64,000 bases of DNA from Mycobacterium sp. SMC-8 (GTDB taxonomy: Bacteria; Actinomycetota; Actinomycetes; Mycobacteriales; Mycobacteriaceae): assembly GCF_025263565.1 (NCBI RefSeq), contig NZ_CP079865.1:2356001-2420000 (forward strand). The letters are read 5' to 3'. Position 1 is the stretch's first letter; every line of letters starts with the position of its first letter. A model generated the notes under the pieces. The model made no database searches, was not told the origin of the DNA, and saw nothing but the letters and a program-made list of their open reading frames with translations. The translations under genes and the position numbers were made by a program. Positions 33,608 through 43,110 of the stretch are shown here, in pieces.

Positions 33608-35281
33608 GTGGCGAATTCCTTTGACCTGGACGGGCGCGGACCCACCGATCGCCAGTTGTTCGGTGGGGGGATCGCGGTTGTCCTTGTGGCAGCGCTGATC
33701 ACGTCGACCCTGCTGGTCAAGGCGACGGGCCGCCTCGACCCGTTCGTCCGCGTGGTGGCGAATCTCGTCAACGTCGGCGACGGGCTGCCGCAACGCTCCG
33801 ACGTCAAGTACCACGGCGTGTTGGTGGGCGCCGTCGACAGTGTCACGCCGGCCGCGCACGGCAACCCGAACTTCGTTCACATCAACCTGAACCCGGAGTA
33901 CGCCGCGTCGATACCGGCCACCGTCACCGCAAGGGTGGTGCCCAGCAACGTGTTCGCGGTCTCATCGGTGCAGCTGGTGGACCGTTCGCCGGAGGGGGTG
34001 AGCCCGGGCGCGGCAATCACCGCCGGTGCGCACATCCCGGAGGACACCGAACTGCCCACCGTGCTGTTCCAGACCACGATCAGCAAATTGCGCGACATCC
34101 TGGCGGCCACCGGGCGCGGCCGCGAGGACAAGACGGTGGGCATCCTGGCCGCGGTGAACGCGGCGACCGAGGACCGCCGCAGCGAGCTGCTCGCCGGCGG
34201 TGCACAGCTGAGCCGGCTCGTCGACGAGATCGACGGGATCGTCGCGACCGATCCCGGGCCGACCACGGTGTCGGCTCTGGTCGACGCCACCAGGGGACTG
34301 CGGGCGACCGCGCCGGAGTTGTTGGACGCGTTGCACATCGCGGTCGGACCGATGCGGACCCTGGTGGAGCAGAGGGCTCAGCTCGACGCGCTGGTCAGCA
34401 GCGGTCTGCACACCATGGGGACCACCCACACCGCGCTGAACAACCACACCGACCGGCTGGTCAAGATCACGTCGGAGCTGACGCCGGTCATCGGGAATCT
34501 GGCCGACACGTCGCATCACTGGCTGCCGGCGTTCCTCAAGATCAACGGGCTGTCCGACAAGTTCTTCAACGAGGTGTGGCGACCCGAGCGCGATATCGGC
34601 AACATGCGCATGAATATCTCGCTGACCCCGACCTACACCTACACCCGCGCCGACTGCCCGCGATACGGGGAATTGAAGGGGCCGAGCTGTTACACCGCAC
34701 CGCTGGTGGTCACACGGCCGGAGTTGCCGGATGTGCTGTTGCCGCAGAACTATCAGCCGCCCGCGGATCTGGCGCCCCCGCCGGGCACCGTGGTCGGCGA
34801 GAACGGGAACCTGGTGGCTGTGGGACCGCCGCTGATCAACCCGAATCCGAACCTGGCCGACCCCAATCCGCCACTGCCGCCGTGGATGTCGCCTGCGCCT
34901 CCGGTTCCCGGAACGGCGAACGACGCGCTGATCCCGATACCGCCGCCTCCGGTGAATCAGTCTCCGCTGGCGCCGGTGGCGCCCAAACCCGCTGACTCGG
35001 CCCGACGTCCGCCGCCGCCTCCCATCGGACCGGCTCCGGCTGCTCCCGCGCCGGCCCCGCCGCTGCCCGCCGAAGCCGCCCCGGCGTCTGCTGTATTGCC
35101 GGCTCAGCCGGGGTCGTTCGGCGGGAACGTCGGCCCCGTCGGCAGCCCGTATGAGCGCACGACGCTCAGCGTCATCACCGGCCGGCCGGTCACTCCGGCG
35201 ACCCAGTTGCTGCTCGGGCCGGTCGCCCGCGGGACCACGGTCTCGCCGGCACCGCCGGCCCCGGGAGAGGAGCCCCGATGA
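33608..35281 (+). CDS. mceA: Mce-family protein MceA with proline-rich tail
   Basis: The 557-residue protein has an N-terminal membrane helix (about 17-40), one MlaD/Mce domain (about 45-125), a long helical needle region to about 330, and a C-terminal tail (about 375-540) very rich in Pro and Ala. It is much longer than standard MceA proteins (about 400-450) because of this tail, which could cross peptidoglycan or bind wall polymers. Mce proteins form a hexameric tunnel that carries lipids to the YrbE permease. The stop overlaps mceB by ATGA. Confidence 0.9.
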   Translation: MANSFDLDGRGPTDRQLFGGGIAVVLVAALITSTLLVKATGRLDPFVRVVANLVNVGDGLPQRSDVKYHGVLVGAVDSVTPAAHGNPNFVHINLNPEYAASIPATVTARVVPSNVFAVSSVQLVDRSPEGVSPGAAITAGAHIPEDTELPTVLFQTTISKLRDILAATGRGREDKTVGILAAVNAATEDRRSELLAGGAQLSRLVDEIDGIVATDPGPTTVSALVDATRGLRATAPELLDALHIAVGPMRTLVEQRAQLDALVSSGLHTMGTTHTALNNHTDRLVKITSELTPVIGNLADTSHHWLPAFLKINGLSDKFFNEVWRPERDIGNMRMNISLTPTYTYTRADCPRYGELKGPSCYTAPLVVTRPELPDVLLPQNYQPPADLAPPPGTVVGENGNLVAVGPPLINPNPNLADPNPPLPPWMSPAPPVPGTANDALIPIPPPPVNQSPLAPVAPKPADSARRPPPPPIGPAPAAPAPAPPLPAEAAPASAVLPAQPGSFGGNVGPVGSPYERTTLSVITGRPVTPATQLLLGPVARGTTVSPAPPAPGEEPR

Positions 35282-36333
35282 GATCCCGTGGCGCACTGGT
35301 CGGGCTGTCGCTGTTCATGGCGGTGGCCGTGACGTTGACCTGGCTGGTCTATGTCACGCTGCGCCGCGACGTCGCCGGATCCACGGTGCCGTATGCGGCG
35401 ATCTTCACCGACGTGTTCGGGCTGCGCGAAGGCGACGACGTGCGAATGGCCGGCGTGCGGGTGGGCCGGGTGGAAAGCATTGAGCTGCAAGGCAAACAGG
35501 CCAAGGTTTCCTTCGTGGTGCAGGCCGACCAGCAGGTGCTGGGCAGCACGGTGGCGTCGGTGACCTACCAGAATATCGTCGGGCAGCGGTACCTCGGGCT
35601 GTCGCTGGGTAACCTGGGCGAGCCGGAACCGCTTCCGGCCGGCAGCGTCATCCCGGTCGAACAGACCGATCCGTCCTTCGATGTGGGCACGCTGCTCAAT
35701 GGATACGAGCCGCTGTTCAGCGTGCTCGACCCGAAGCACGCCGACGACCTCACCAAGGGCGTCATCCAGTCGCTGCAGGGCGACGAGGGCTCGATCACCG
35801 CGCTGATCGACCAGACGGCACAGCTGACCGACGCGTTCGCCGGCCGGGACGAGGAACTCGGCGGCGTGATCACCGACCTCAACGTGGTGGTGGCCAATCT
35901 CGCCAGGCACAACGACGATCTCGACCACATCGTCGGCCAGGCCCGGTCGGTGGTGTCGACCTTCGACGCACGGCGCCCCGAACTGATCGATTCGATGGGC
36001 TCGATCGCCAAAGTGATGCGCCAACTTTCGACGATCTCCGACGAGGTGTACACGCCGCTGAACGAACTCGTGCAGCGCCAGCCCGGGTTCGCCAAGCACA
36101 TGGTCGGGATCGAACCGCAGTTGGCGTTCGTCGGCGCCAATCTTCCGCTGCTGCTCAAGGGATTCGCGCGCATCACCGGCGAAGGCACCTACGCCAACGC
36201 CTACGCGTGCAACCTGGACGGCACCGCATTCTTCCCGGGACTCAACGACGTCACCCCGATCGTCGTCGCCGCCGCCACGCCCGGCAACAAAGCCCGTTAC
36301 ACCCCGAAGTGCAGGAACATGGCCAATGGCTGA
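35278..36333 (+). CDS. mceB: Mce-family protein MceB
   Basis: The 351-residue protein has a single N-terminal helix (about 8-26) and an Mce domain (GLREGDDVRMAGVRVGRVESIEL near 45-67), then a coiled helical region (about 150-270) and a C-terminal segment with paired Cys residues (YACNLDG ... YTPKCRNM). It overlaps mceA by 4 bp and mceC by 8 bp. It is the second subunit of the importer tunnel. Confidence 0.9.
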   Translation: MRSRGALVGLSLFMAVAVTLTWLVYVTLRRDVAGSTVPYAAIFTDVFGLREGDDVRMAGVRVGRVESIELQGKQAKVSFVVQADQQVLGSTVASVTYQNIVGQRYLGLSLGNLGEPEPLPAGSVIPVEQTDPSFDVGTLLNGYEPLFSVLDPKHADDLTKGVIQSLQGDEGSITALIDQTAQLTDAFAGRDEELGGVITDLNVVVANLARHNDDLDHIVGQARSVVSTFDARRPELIDSMGSIAKVMRQLSTISDEVYTPLNELVQRQPGFAKHMVGIEPQLAFVGANLPLLLKGFARITGEGTYANAYACNLDGTAFFPGLNDVTPIVVAAATPGNKARYTPKCRNMANG

Positions 36334-37372
36334 TCAAACCCCGAAGACGCGGCGCCGGCGGCGCCCGCTGGAGAGCTACAGCGCCATCTGGCTGGGTGTC
36401 GTCGCCGTCGCGGTGGTCGTGGTGCTCGTCGCGACGCTGCTGCTGTTCAGAGTCGCCGATTTCGGCTACCGCCACTACACCGCGCGCTTCCTGCAGGCCG
36501 CAGCGCTGCAACCGGGCCAGCCGATCACCGTCGCCGGCATCCCGGTAGGGGAAGTGACGAGCATGGAGCTCGCCGGGGATCACGTCGAGGCGGGTCTGAA
36601 AATCCGCGACGACGTCGTCCTGGGCGAGGATTCACGGGCCTCGATCAAGGTCACTACGATCCTGGGGTCGCGCTACCTCGCGATCTATCCCGACGGTCCG
36701 GGATCGTTGCCGGACAACACCTTCGACTTAACGCACACCGAGGTGCCCTACGACCTGCAAGAGGCGCTGTCCGACGTCGCCACCACCTACGAGCAGGTGG
36801 ACTCCGACCAGTTCGCCAAGACGTTGGCGATCCTGGGCAAGCAGTTGGAAACCCTGCCCCCGGTGGTCCCGCAGGCGCTGGAGAACACGCACACACTGTC
36901 GACGATCATCGCGCAGCGCCGTGACCAGCTGGGTGAGCTGCTGAAGACGACCGAGATGGTCAGCACCACGCTGCGCCGCCAGCAGGCGACCATCGGAAAT
37001 CTGGTGGATCAGGGCAATTCGCTGCTCGGGGAGTTCGTCGCACGACGCGCCACGTTCCAGGCGATGATGGACGCACTTACGAACCTGGTGCAGAACTTGA
37101 GTGGGACGGTGATCGACGACCGTCCCGAGTTGGAGGAGCTGCTCACCAACGTGCGCGAACTGTCCACCCTGCTCGGAAAGAACGACGCCATGGTGCGCAG
37201 CATCCTGCAGACCGCGCCGATCGCGCTGCGCAACCTGACCAACATCACCGGCACCGGTAACGCGATCGACTTCAACGCCTCTAACGGCCTGCTGATCGAC
37301 TCCTGGATGTGTGCGATCAGCGGTCGAGCCAAGCAGTTCGGCCTGATCGAGTACTTCCAGGACTGCAAATGA
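36326..37372 (+). CDS. mceC: Mce-family protein MceC
   Basis: The 348-residue protein starts with a basic cytoplasmic tail and a helix (about 22-46), an Mce domain (QPGQPITVAGIPVGEVTSMEL near 70-90), a helical needle and a C-terminal Cys pair (WMCAISG ... FQDCK). ATG at 36326 overlaps the mceB stop. The next gene begins 22 bp downstream. Confidence 0.9.
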   Translation: MADQTPKTRRRRRPLESYSAIWLGVVAVAVVVVLVATLLLFRVADFGYRHYTARFLQAAALQPGQPITVAGIPVGEVTSMELAGDHVEAGLKIRDDVVLGEDSRASIKVTTILGSRYLAIYPDGPGSLPDNTFDLTHTEVPYDLQEALSDVATTYEQVDSDQFAKTLAILGKQLETLPPVVPQALENTHTLSTIIAQRRDQLGELLKTTEMVSTTLRRQQATIGNLVDQGNSLLGEFVARRATFQAMMDALTNLVQNLSGTVIDDRPELEELLTNVRELSTLLGKNDAMVRSILQTAPIALRNLTNITGTGNAIDFNASNGLLIDSWMCAISGRAKQFGLIEYFQDCK

Positions 37373-37394
37373 GCCGCGCACGCGAGGAGCGAGG

Positions 37395-38513
37395 GTGAGA
37401 AGCGCCAGATCCAGGATCATCGCGATCGCCGCCATCGGTGTGGCGGTGGCGGTGGTGGTTACCGCCATGGCCGTGCGATTCACCACGGACCGGCTCGACA
37501 CCATCACCGTGACCGCTCAATTCGACAGCGCGGCAGGCCTGTACGAGGGCAACACGGTGGCAGTGCTCGGGATGCCGGTAGGCAAGGTCACCAAGATCAC
37601 CCCGAAGGGTGGATACGTCGAAGTCGATTTCACCGTCGACAAGGACGTCAAGATTCCCGCCGATGTGCAAGCCGCCACTATCTCGAACTCGATCCTGACC
37701 GATCGGCAGATCGAGTTGACGCCGCCGTATCAGGACGGCCCCACATTGCAGAACCGCGACACCATCGGCTTGAACCGGACCCGGACACCGGTCGAATTCG
37801 CCCGTGTGCTCGACGTTCTCGACAAGCTCGCGGTCTCGCTGCGCGGGGACGGGAAGGGCAACGGGCCGATCGCCGACGTGGTCGACGGGAGCGCCGCTGT
37901 CGTCGACGGCAACGGCCAGCAGATGAAGGACGCACTCGGCGAACTGTCGAATGCGCTGCGGCTCAGCTCCGATCGGGGCACCGTGACCAAGGACCAGCTG
38001 ACCACCATCGTCCGCAATGTGAGCTCGCTGTCGGATGCCGCCGCGCGCAATGACGCGATGATGCGGGAGTTCGGCTCGTCGGTGCGCGCACTGAGCCAGA
38101 TCCTGGCTGACGAGGATCTCGGCAGCGGCACCACCGGTAAGAAGATCAACGAAGTGCTCGACCAGGCCGGCGAGGTGCTGGAAACCCACCGGGATTCCAT
38201 CAAGGATCTGGTGGCCAATGGCGATGTCGTGCTGAACACCGCCGTCGATCACGAGCGCGATCTCATGGAGTTGCTCGACGTCGCGCCCATGACGCTCGAC
38301 AACCTCTACAACGTGGCCGACCAGAAGAACGGTGCCCTGAGGGTGAAGGTGGTCACCGACAAGGTCTTGTTCGACAACCAGTTGATCAAGGAGGTCTGCA
38401 ACATGATGGGCCTGCGGCAACTAGGGTGCAGCACGGGAACTCTGCAGGACTTCGGACCGGATTTCGGGTTGAGCTACATGCTGGATGGGCTCGCGGCGAT
38501 GGGGCAGAAGTGA
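37395..38513 (+). CDS. mceD: Mce-family protein MceD
   Basis: The 372-residue protein has one N-terminal helix (about 9-28), an Mce domain (AGLYEGNTVAVLGMPVGKVTKI near 46-67) and an extended helical region (about 150-300), then Cys residues near the end (EVCNMMG ... LGCSTG). GTG at 37395 follows GAGGAGCGAGG, a good ribosome-binding stretch. The stop overlaps the mceE start by one base (TGATG). Confidence 0.9.
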   Translation: MRSARSRIIAIAAIGVAVAVVVTAMAVRFTTDRLDTITVTAQFDSAAGLYEGNTVAVLGMPVGKVTKITPKGGYVEVDFTVDKDVKIPADVQAATISNSILTDRQIELTPPYQDGPTLQNRDTIGLNRTRTPVEFARVLDVLDKLAVSLRGDGKGNGPIADVVDGSAAVVDGNGQQMKDALGELSNALRLSSDRGTVTKDQLTTIVRNVSSLSDAAARNDAMMREFGSSVRALSQILADEDLGSGTTGKKINEVLDQAGEVLETHRDSIKDLVANGDVVLNTAVDHERDLMELLDVAPMTLDNLYNVADQKNGALRVKVVTDKVLFDNQLIKEVCNMMGLRQLGCSTGTLQDFGPDFGLSYMLDGLAAMGQK

Positions 38514-39781
38514 TGGCGACGATCAGGAGTCGCCGCAGGGTTGCCGCGGCCCTGGCGATGGCCACCTGTCTTACCGTTTCCGGTTGTGCCACTGAGGGTT
38601 TGGCCAGCTTGCCGCTCCCGGCACCCAACGTGGGATCCGGCGGATATCGGCTGAATGCGGTGTTCACCAACGCCCTGAATCTGCCGGCCAACGCGAAGGT
38701 GAAACTCGCCGGTGCGGACGTCGGTCAGATGGAGTCGATCGCGGCGCGCAATTACACCGCGGTGACCACCCTGCGGATCATGGACGGGGTGGCGCTGCCG
38801 CAGGGCAGCACCGCCGAACTGCGATCGGCGACCCCACTCGGAGATGTGTTCATCGCCATCAAACCGCCCAGCCGCGTCGAACCGGGTGTCCCGCTGCTCA
38901 AGGACGGCGACACCATCGGATTGGACTCGACGACGGCCGCCGCGACCGTCGAATCGGTGCTGGGCTCCGCGGCGATCCTGGTCAACGGCGGTGCGGTGCG
39001 CAACTTCACCAACATCATCAACGGTCTGGGTAAGGCGACCGGTGACCAGGGCCAGGCGTTCGGCAACCTGATCGACAAGACCAACCGGACGCTCGGCAAG
39101 CTCAACGCCCGATCGGAAGAGATCTCGACCGCGATGACCGAGACCTCACGGCTGGCCTCGGAGATCGCGGCCAAGAACCAGGTGATCAGCGACGTGATGG
39201 CGCAGGCGCGTCCGGCCACCGACACGCTGGCGGCCCACACCACGCAGATCGCCGATCTGCTGACCCAGGTCGGCGACGTCTCCGACCAGTTGCGCAAGTT
39301 CCCGTCGATCGCAGGAACCGACACCACGGGACGCAGCGTGATCGCGGACGCCAACACCATCGCCGGCGCCTGGAACGACGTCGCGGTGGCGCCGGATGCC
39401 ACCCTGTATGCGCTCAACCGCTTGATGCCGCCGTTCATCAAGTCGATGACGAGCAACGCGATCGCGCTGGATGCCAGCTTCGACCGGTTGGTCCTGGGAT
39501 CGATCCCCGACATCGGGTTCGCGGGTGACTCCGGATTGCACGGACCCAAGCGGCACGACTGGCATCAGCTGGTCGGCACGCTGAAGTACACACTGTGGCG
39601 GCTGCAGGAGCGGGTCGTGGGCAAGGGGCCCGGCGTCCCGCAGATCCCGGTGATCCCCAGCCCGACCGAACCCGGCGAGATCATCGCCGTCCCCCCGGCG
39701 GCGACACCGGCTCAAGCACCGGCACAAGCACCGGCACCGGCACAAGCACCGGCCCTTCTGCCGGCAGAGGCTCCACGATGA
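38513..39781 (+). CDS. mceE: Mce-family lipoprotein MceE
   Basis: The 422-residue protein has a lipoprotein signal peptide with lipobox VSGC, lipidated Cys25, followed by an Mce domain (NLPANAKVKLAGADVGQMESI) and a helical region. This is the LprK-type subunit found fifth in every mce operon. The C terminus has a short Ala-Pro-Gln repeat (TPAQAPAQAPAPAQAPA) encoded by near-identical 12 to 18 bp units at about 39705-39755. ATG at 38513 is used; a GTG one codon earlier is also possible. Stop overlaps mceF by ATGA. Confidence 0.92.
   Translation: MATIRSRRRVAAALAMATCLTVSGCATEGLASLPLPAPNVGSGGYRLNAVFTNALNLPANAKVKLAGADVGQMESIAARNYTAVTTLRIMDGVALPQGSTAELRSATPLGDVFIAIKPPSRVEPGVPLLKDGDTIGLDSTTAAATVESVLGSAAILVNGGAVRNFTNIINGLGKATGDQGQAFGNLIDKTNRTLGKLNARSEEISTAMTETSRLASEIAAKNQVISDVMAQARPATDTLAAHTTQIADLLTQVGDVSDQLRKFPSIAGTDTTGRSVIADANTIAGAWNDVAVAPDATLYALNRLMPPFIKSMTSNAIALDASFDRLVLGSIPDIGFAGDSGLHGPKRHDWHQLVGTLKYTLWRLQERVVGKGPGVPQIPVIPSPTEPGEIIAVPPAATPAQAPAQAPAPAQAPALLPAEAPR
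39705..39755. repeat. in-frame tandem repeat in mceE tail
   Basis: Repeated CCGGCACAAGCA-like units encode Ala-Pro-Gln motifs at the end of MceE. The near-perfect identity of units implies recent slippage, so copy number may differ among strains. Confidence 0.6.
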
Positions 39782-41028
39782 TCGCCGGTGCCGCGGACCG
39801 GATCGTCGGTGTCGTCCGGTACGGCTATCGGCGTCGCACCTGGCTGTCGGCGCTCGCACTGGTCGTGACGCTCGTCGTCGCGGTCGCGTACCTGTTGTTC
39901 GGTGCCTTACGGGTGAATCCGTTCGCGTCGAGCTACCGGCTCACCGTCGAGTTGCCGGAGTCGGCGGGGCTGCTGCCCAACCAGGACGTGACTCTACGGG
40001 GTGTGCAGATCGGCCGGGTCGAACGGCTCGACATCACCCCGGCCGGCGTAAATGCCATCGTGAATGTCGAGTCGACGGTGCAGATTCCGGAATCCTCGGC
40101 GGTGCGGGTGTCGGGGCTGTCCCCGGCCGGTGAGCAGTACATCGATTTCGTCCCCGAGGCGCAGACGGGTCCGTTCCTGGCCGACGGCGCCGTGGTCGGG
40201 TCGGGCAGGGCCACCGTCCCGGTCAGCCTGGCCGAACTGCTGGCCAACGCCGACGGAGCGCTGGCTCAGGCAGACGTCGGCAAGCTCGAACTGATCAGGA
40301 GAGAACTGAGCCTCAGTGAAGCCGGGCCGCAGAAGCTCGCCGACATCGTCGACGGCGGCACCTTCCTGCTGTCCACCCTCGATTCGGTCCTGCCCGAGAC
40401 CAGCTCCCTGCTGCGCACCAGCCGGGTGGTTTTCACCATGGTCGCCGACAAGAACCCCGGAATCGACGTCGCCTCCGACAATCTCGCCGAGACCTTCGAG
40501 GGCATCAACAGCATGCGCGAGGGCTACCGCCGGTTGACCGATCAGACTCCCGCCGCGTTGGCGGCCGTCGACAACCTGTTCCTCGACAACTCCGACACCA
40601 TGGTCCAGTTGCTGGGCAATCTCACCACCACGTCTCGGCTGTTGTATCTGCGGGTACCGGCGCTGAACGCGTTGTTCCCGACGCACCGCACGTCGGTTCT
40701 CGACGCCCTCGGCACCGCGATGCACGACGGCGGGCTGTGGGGGAACGCTGAGATCTATCCGCGTTACACCTGCGACTACGGCACCCCGAAGCTGCCTCCG
40801 TCGTCGGCGGACTTCCCGGAACCGTTCATGTACACCTACTGCCGGGACGACCATCCCGGGGTGCTGGTCCGCGGTGCCAAGAACGCGCCACGGCCCGCCG
40901 GTGACGACACCGCCGGACCACCCCCGGGCGCCGATCTCGGCCGGCAGACCGATCCAACCCCGAAGGGGCGCTACACGATTCCGACGCCCTACGGTGGCCC
41001 GACGCTTCCCATCGAGCCGCCCCGCTGA
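39778..41028 (+). CDS. mceF: Mce-family protein MceF
   Basis: The 416-residue protein has an N-terminal helix (about 22-45), an Mce domain (GLLPNQDVTLRGVQIGRVERLDI near 60-82), a helical needle and a C-terminal region with CDYGT and YCRDDHPG followed by a Pro-rich end. ATG at 39778 overlaps mceE. It is the sixth and last Mce subunit and closes the tunnel hexamer. Confidence 0.9.
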   Translation: MIAGAADRIVGVVRYGYRRRTWLSALALVVTLVVAVAYLLFGALRVNPFASSYRLTVELPESAGLLPNQDVTLRGVQIGRVERLDITPAGVNAIVNVESTVQIPESSAVRVSGLSPAGEQYIDFVPEAQTGPFLADGAVVGSGRATVPVSLAELLANADGALAQADVGKLELIRRELSLSEAGPQKLADIVDGGTFLLSTLDSVLPETSSLLRTSRVVFTMVADKNPGIDVASDNLAETFEGINSMREGYRRLTDQTPAALAAVDNLFLDNSDTMVQLLGNLTTTSRLLYLRVPALNALFPTHRTSVLDALGTAMHDGGLWGNAEIYPRYTCDYGTPKLPPSSADFPEPFMYTYCRDDHPGVLVRGAKNAPRPAGDDTAGPPPGADLGRQTDPTPKGRYTIPTPYGGPTLPIEPPR

Positions 41029-41055
41029 ACCGAGACCGTCCGCTAGGAGATGATG

Positions 41056-41667
41056 ATGTCCGTGAGCACCGACGAAGACCACGACACCGGCAAGAAGCCG
41101 GACGCCGTAGACGCCGCAGAGCAGTCCGAACCTCCTGCCGCCGAGTCCGGGGCCAAAGACGAGCCCGACACGACCGGCACCAGGGACGGTCGGCGAAGCC
41201 GAGTGGTGCGGGCAGCCGTGGCCGCGGCGTTCGTCGTGCTGCTGGCGGCGGTCGGCTTCCTGGGCTGGCAGTTGTGGCAGGAGCGGCAGATCGCACAAGC
41301 CGGCGAACAGGCACGGCAAGCAGCCGCGGAGTACGCGCAGGTCTTGACGAGTATCGACTCGTCGAAGGTCGACGAGAACTTCGACGCAGTGCTCGACGGA
41401 GCGACCGGCGAGTTCAAGGACATGTATTCGCAGTCGAGTACAGAGCTGCGGCAATTGCTGATCGACAACAAGGCGGCCGCCCACGGCGTAGTGCTGGAAT
41501 CTGCGGTCCAGTCGGCGTCGAAGGACAAGGCCGTCGTGCTGCTGTTCGTCGACCAGTCGGTCACCAACACCAACGTGCCGGATCCGCGCATCGACCGCAG
41601 CCGCATCAAGATGACCATGGACTACATCGACGGCCGTTGGCGCGCAAGTAAAGTCGAGCTTCCCTGA
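41056..41667 (+). CDS. Mce-associated membrane protein (Mas)
   Basis: About 203 residues: an acidic, Glu/Asp-rich N terminus (1-50), one helix (about 55-78) and an extracytoplasmic domain of NTF2-like type (EYAQVLTSIDSSKVDENFDAVLDG ... IDRSRIKMTMDYIDGRW). Mas proteins follow mceF in mycobacterial mce operons and stabilise or assist the importer. Three ATGs occur in tandem (41050, 41053, 41056); the AGGAG at 41045-41049 favours the third. Gap to mceF is short, so it belongs to the operon. Confidence 0.82.
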   Translation: MSVSTDEDHDTGKKPDAVDAAEQSEPPAAESGAKDEPDTTGTRDGRRSRVVRAAVAAAFVVLLAAVGFLGWQLWQERQIAQAGEQARQAAAEYAQVLTSIDSSKVDENFDAVLDGATGEFKDMYSQSSTELRQLLIDNKAAAHGVVLESAVQSASKDKAVVLLFVDQSVTNTNVPDPRIDRSRIKMTMDYIDGRWRASKVELP

Positions 41668-41690
41668 GGATCCATGAGGAGACGTGCCAC

Positions 41691-42482
41691 ATGCGCCTGC
41701 TGAGTCCGGTACTGGCCGCGGCGGCCACGGTCGCCACGATGACGATCGGCGCCCCCGCTGCCGCCGCATCGGCGCCGTCGTTCTGCGGCGAGATGGGCGG
41801 GCAGTGGGACGGTCAGTACTGTCGAACCACAGTGCCGTCCGAGCGCAAGGCGGTCCGCGACATCAAGATCGCGATTCCCGGCGATCTCGTCGACCATTCC
41901 GCGGCTGGGCCGGTCATCCGGGACTATCTGAGCACGCTGATGAACAACTGGAGAACCGCGGGCGTGAAGATGGTCGCGGACAGTTTCGGCGAGGGGAACC
42001 ACCAGATCTTCCGCCGCGGTGACGTGGTGAGCGTGGTGTTCCGCGAGACCTATCACGCCGACGGACCCGACTTCAACAACGCCTACCGCACCTTCACCTT
42101 CGACATGGCCGACGGCCGCAGGCTGCAACTGGCCGATCTCGTCAAGCCGGGGCTGGATCCGCTGACGGCCATCCCGCCGCTGGCGCAGCCGTTCGTCGAG
42201 CAGGCACTGGATGTGGCGCCCCCGGCTCACCAGCCGCGCACGTACCCGTTCGTGATCGATCGCTGGACCCCGGACAAGGTGTACTCCGGTGCGTACAAGG
42301 CGTGGGCGCTGACGCCCCAGGAGCTGATCATCTACATGCCGGACTATCCGGTGGGGCGTGACCGTCCGACGAATTTCACCCCCGGGATCATGCAGTGGTC
42401 GATGGACGGCGGCACGGTCCAGGCGCACATCCCGCTGGCGGCGCTGGCGCCGATCCTGCGTCCCGAATTCGGCGGAGCGTAG
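41691..42482 (+). CDS. secreted MPT64-like protein
   Basis: The 263-residue protein has a cleavable signal peptide (about 1-27, ending in AAAASA). The mature part begins with SFCGEMGGQWDGQYC, then KIAIPGDLVD and YLSTLMNNWRT, paralleling the first domain of M. tuberculosis MPT64, and ends with the DUF3298-like strand region (LIIYMPDYPVG ... HIPLAALAPIL). MPT64 is a secreted antigen of uncertain role. The gene lies 23 bp after the Mas gene and 2 bp before the next secreted protein, so it appears to be part of the mce operon, an uncommon partner. Confidence 0.75.
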   Translation: MRLLSPVLAAAATVATMTIGAPAAAASAPSFCGEMGGQWDGQYCRTTVPSERKAVRDIKIAIPGDLVDHSAAGPVIRDYLSTLMNNWRTAGVKMVADSFGEGNHQIFRRGDVVSVVFRETYHADGPDFNNAYRTFTFDMADGRRLQLADLVKPGLDPLTAIPPLAQPFVEQALDVAPPAHQPRTYPFVIDRWTPDKVYSGAYKAWALTPQELIIYMPDYPVGRDRPTNFTPGIMQWSMDGGTVQAHIPLAALAPILRPEFGGA

Positions 42483-42484
42483 CG

Positions 42485-43066
42485 GTGTTCCGACGGGCGG
42501 CGGGGATGGCGGCAGTATTGGCCGGGCTGTTGGCTGTTGCGCCGGTCGGTCACGCCGAGCCTGCAACGCCGACACTGCCCGTCTTCACCCCCTACCCGTC
42601 GGATTGGCAGCCCGACTACACGCCGTTCCCGTACAACCTCTGGCAGATCCGCGTCACCCCTGAGCAGATCACCGCCCAGCGCGAATCCTGTCAGTGGATC
42701 AATGCCCAGTACGGCCCGCTGATGGACCAGGTGTACGGATTCCAGCGCTTCCTCGCCGAACAGGGCGACGACTGGTCGCGGGCCGGAGTCACCCAGGCCG
42801 GTGACATCGTCGCCGCCAACCTCGACCAGTCCGCCGCGTTTCTGGACCCACGCGCCCATACCCTGTTCATCGTCAACTATCCGGACCAGAGCGAGTATTC
42901 GCCGTTGTTCCACGGTGATTCGATCTACCGGCTGTGGTATCAGTTCACCCAGATCAGCGACAAGATCAAACAGCGGATGCCATCGGGGCAGATCAACGCC
43001 AACATCGCGACGGCCAACGTCTACGGCACCGTGATCCGCGACTCCGGCGTCTGCACCGGCGCATAG
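42485..43066 (+). CDS. secreted protein at the end of the mce operon
   Basis: GTG at 42485 gives a 193-residue protein with a signal peptide ending near VGHAEP (about residue 25). The mature part is rich in Trp, Tyr and Gln (DWQPDYTPFPYNLWQIR, YRLWYQFTQISDKI) and has Cys residues in ESCQWIN and at DSGVCTGA that could pair. It starts 2 bp after the MPT64-like gene. No family is recognised with confidence; similar proteins follow mce genes in other mycobacteria. The operon ends here, before dispersed repeat copy 3. Confidence 0.68.
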   Translation: MFRRAAGMAAVLAGLLAVAPVGHAEPATPTLPVFTPYPSDWQPDYTPFPYNLWQIRVTPEQITAQRESCQWINAQYGPLMDQVYGFQRFLAEQGDDWSRAGVTQAGDIVAANLDQSAAFLDPRAHTLFIVNYPDQSEYSPLFHGDSIYRLWYQFTQISDKIKQRMPSGQINANIATANVYGTVIRDSGVCTGA

Positions 43067-43110
43067 CCCACCCCCGCAAGCACCACACCCCCCGCAAGCA
43101 CCACACCCCC

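Noticed and set aside
37373..37394. Gap between mceC and mceD as a separate promoter
   Set aside because: The 22-bp gap contains only a GAGGAGCGAGG ribosome-binding stretch; no -10 or -35 was seen and the operon spacing continues on both sides.
31906..43066. Assignment of the operon to a numbered mce locus (mce1 to mce8)
   Set aside because: Gene content (no adjacent Mkl, unusual MceA tail, MPT64-like partner) does not match one class clearly enough by eye; a phylogeny of MceA and YrbEA would be needed.
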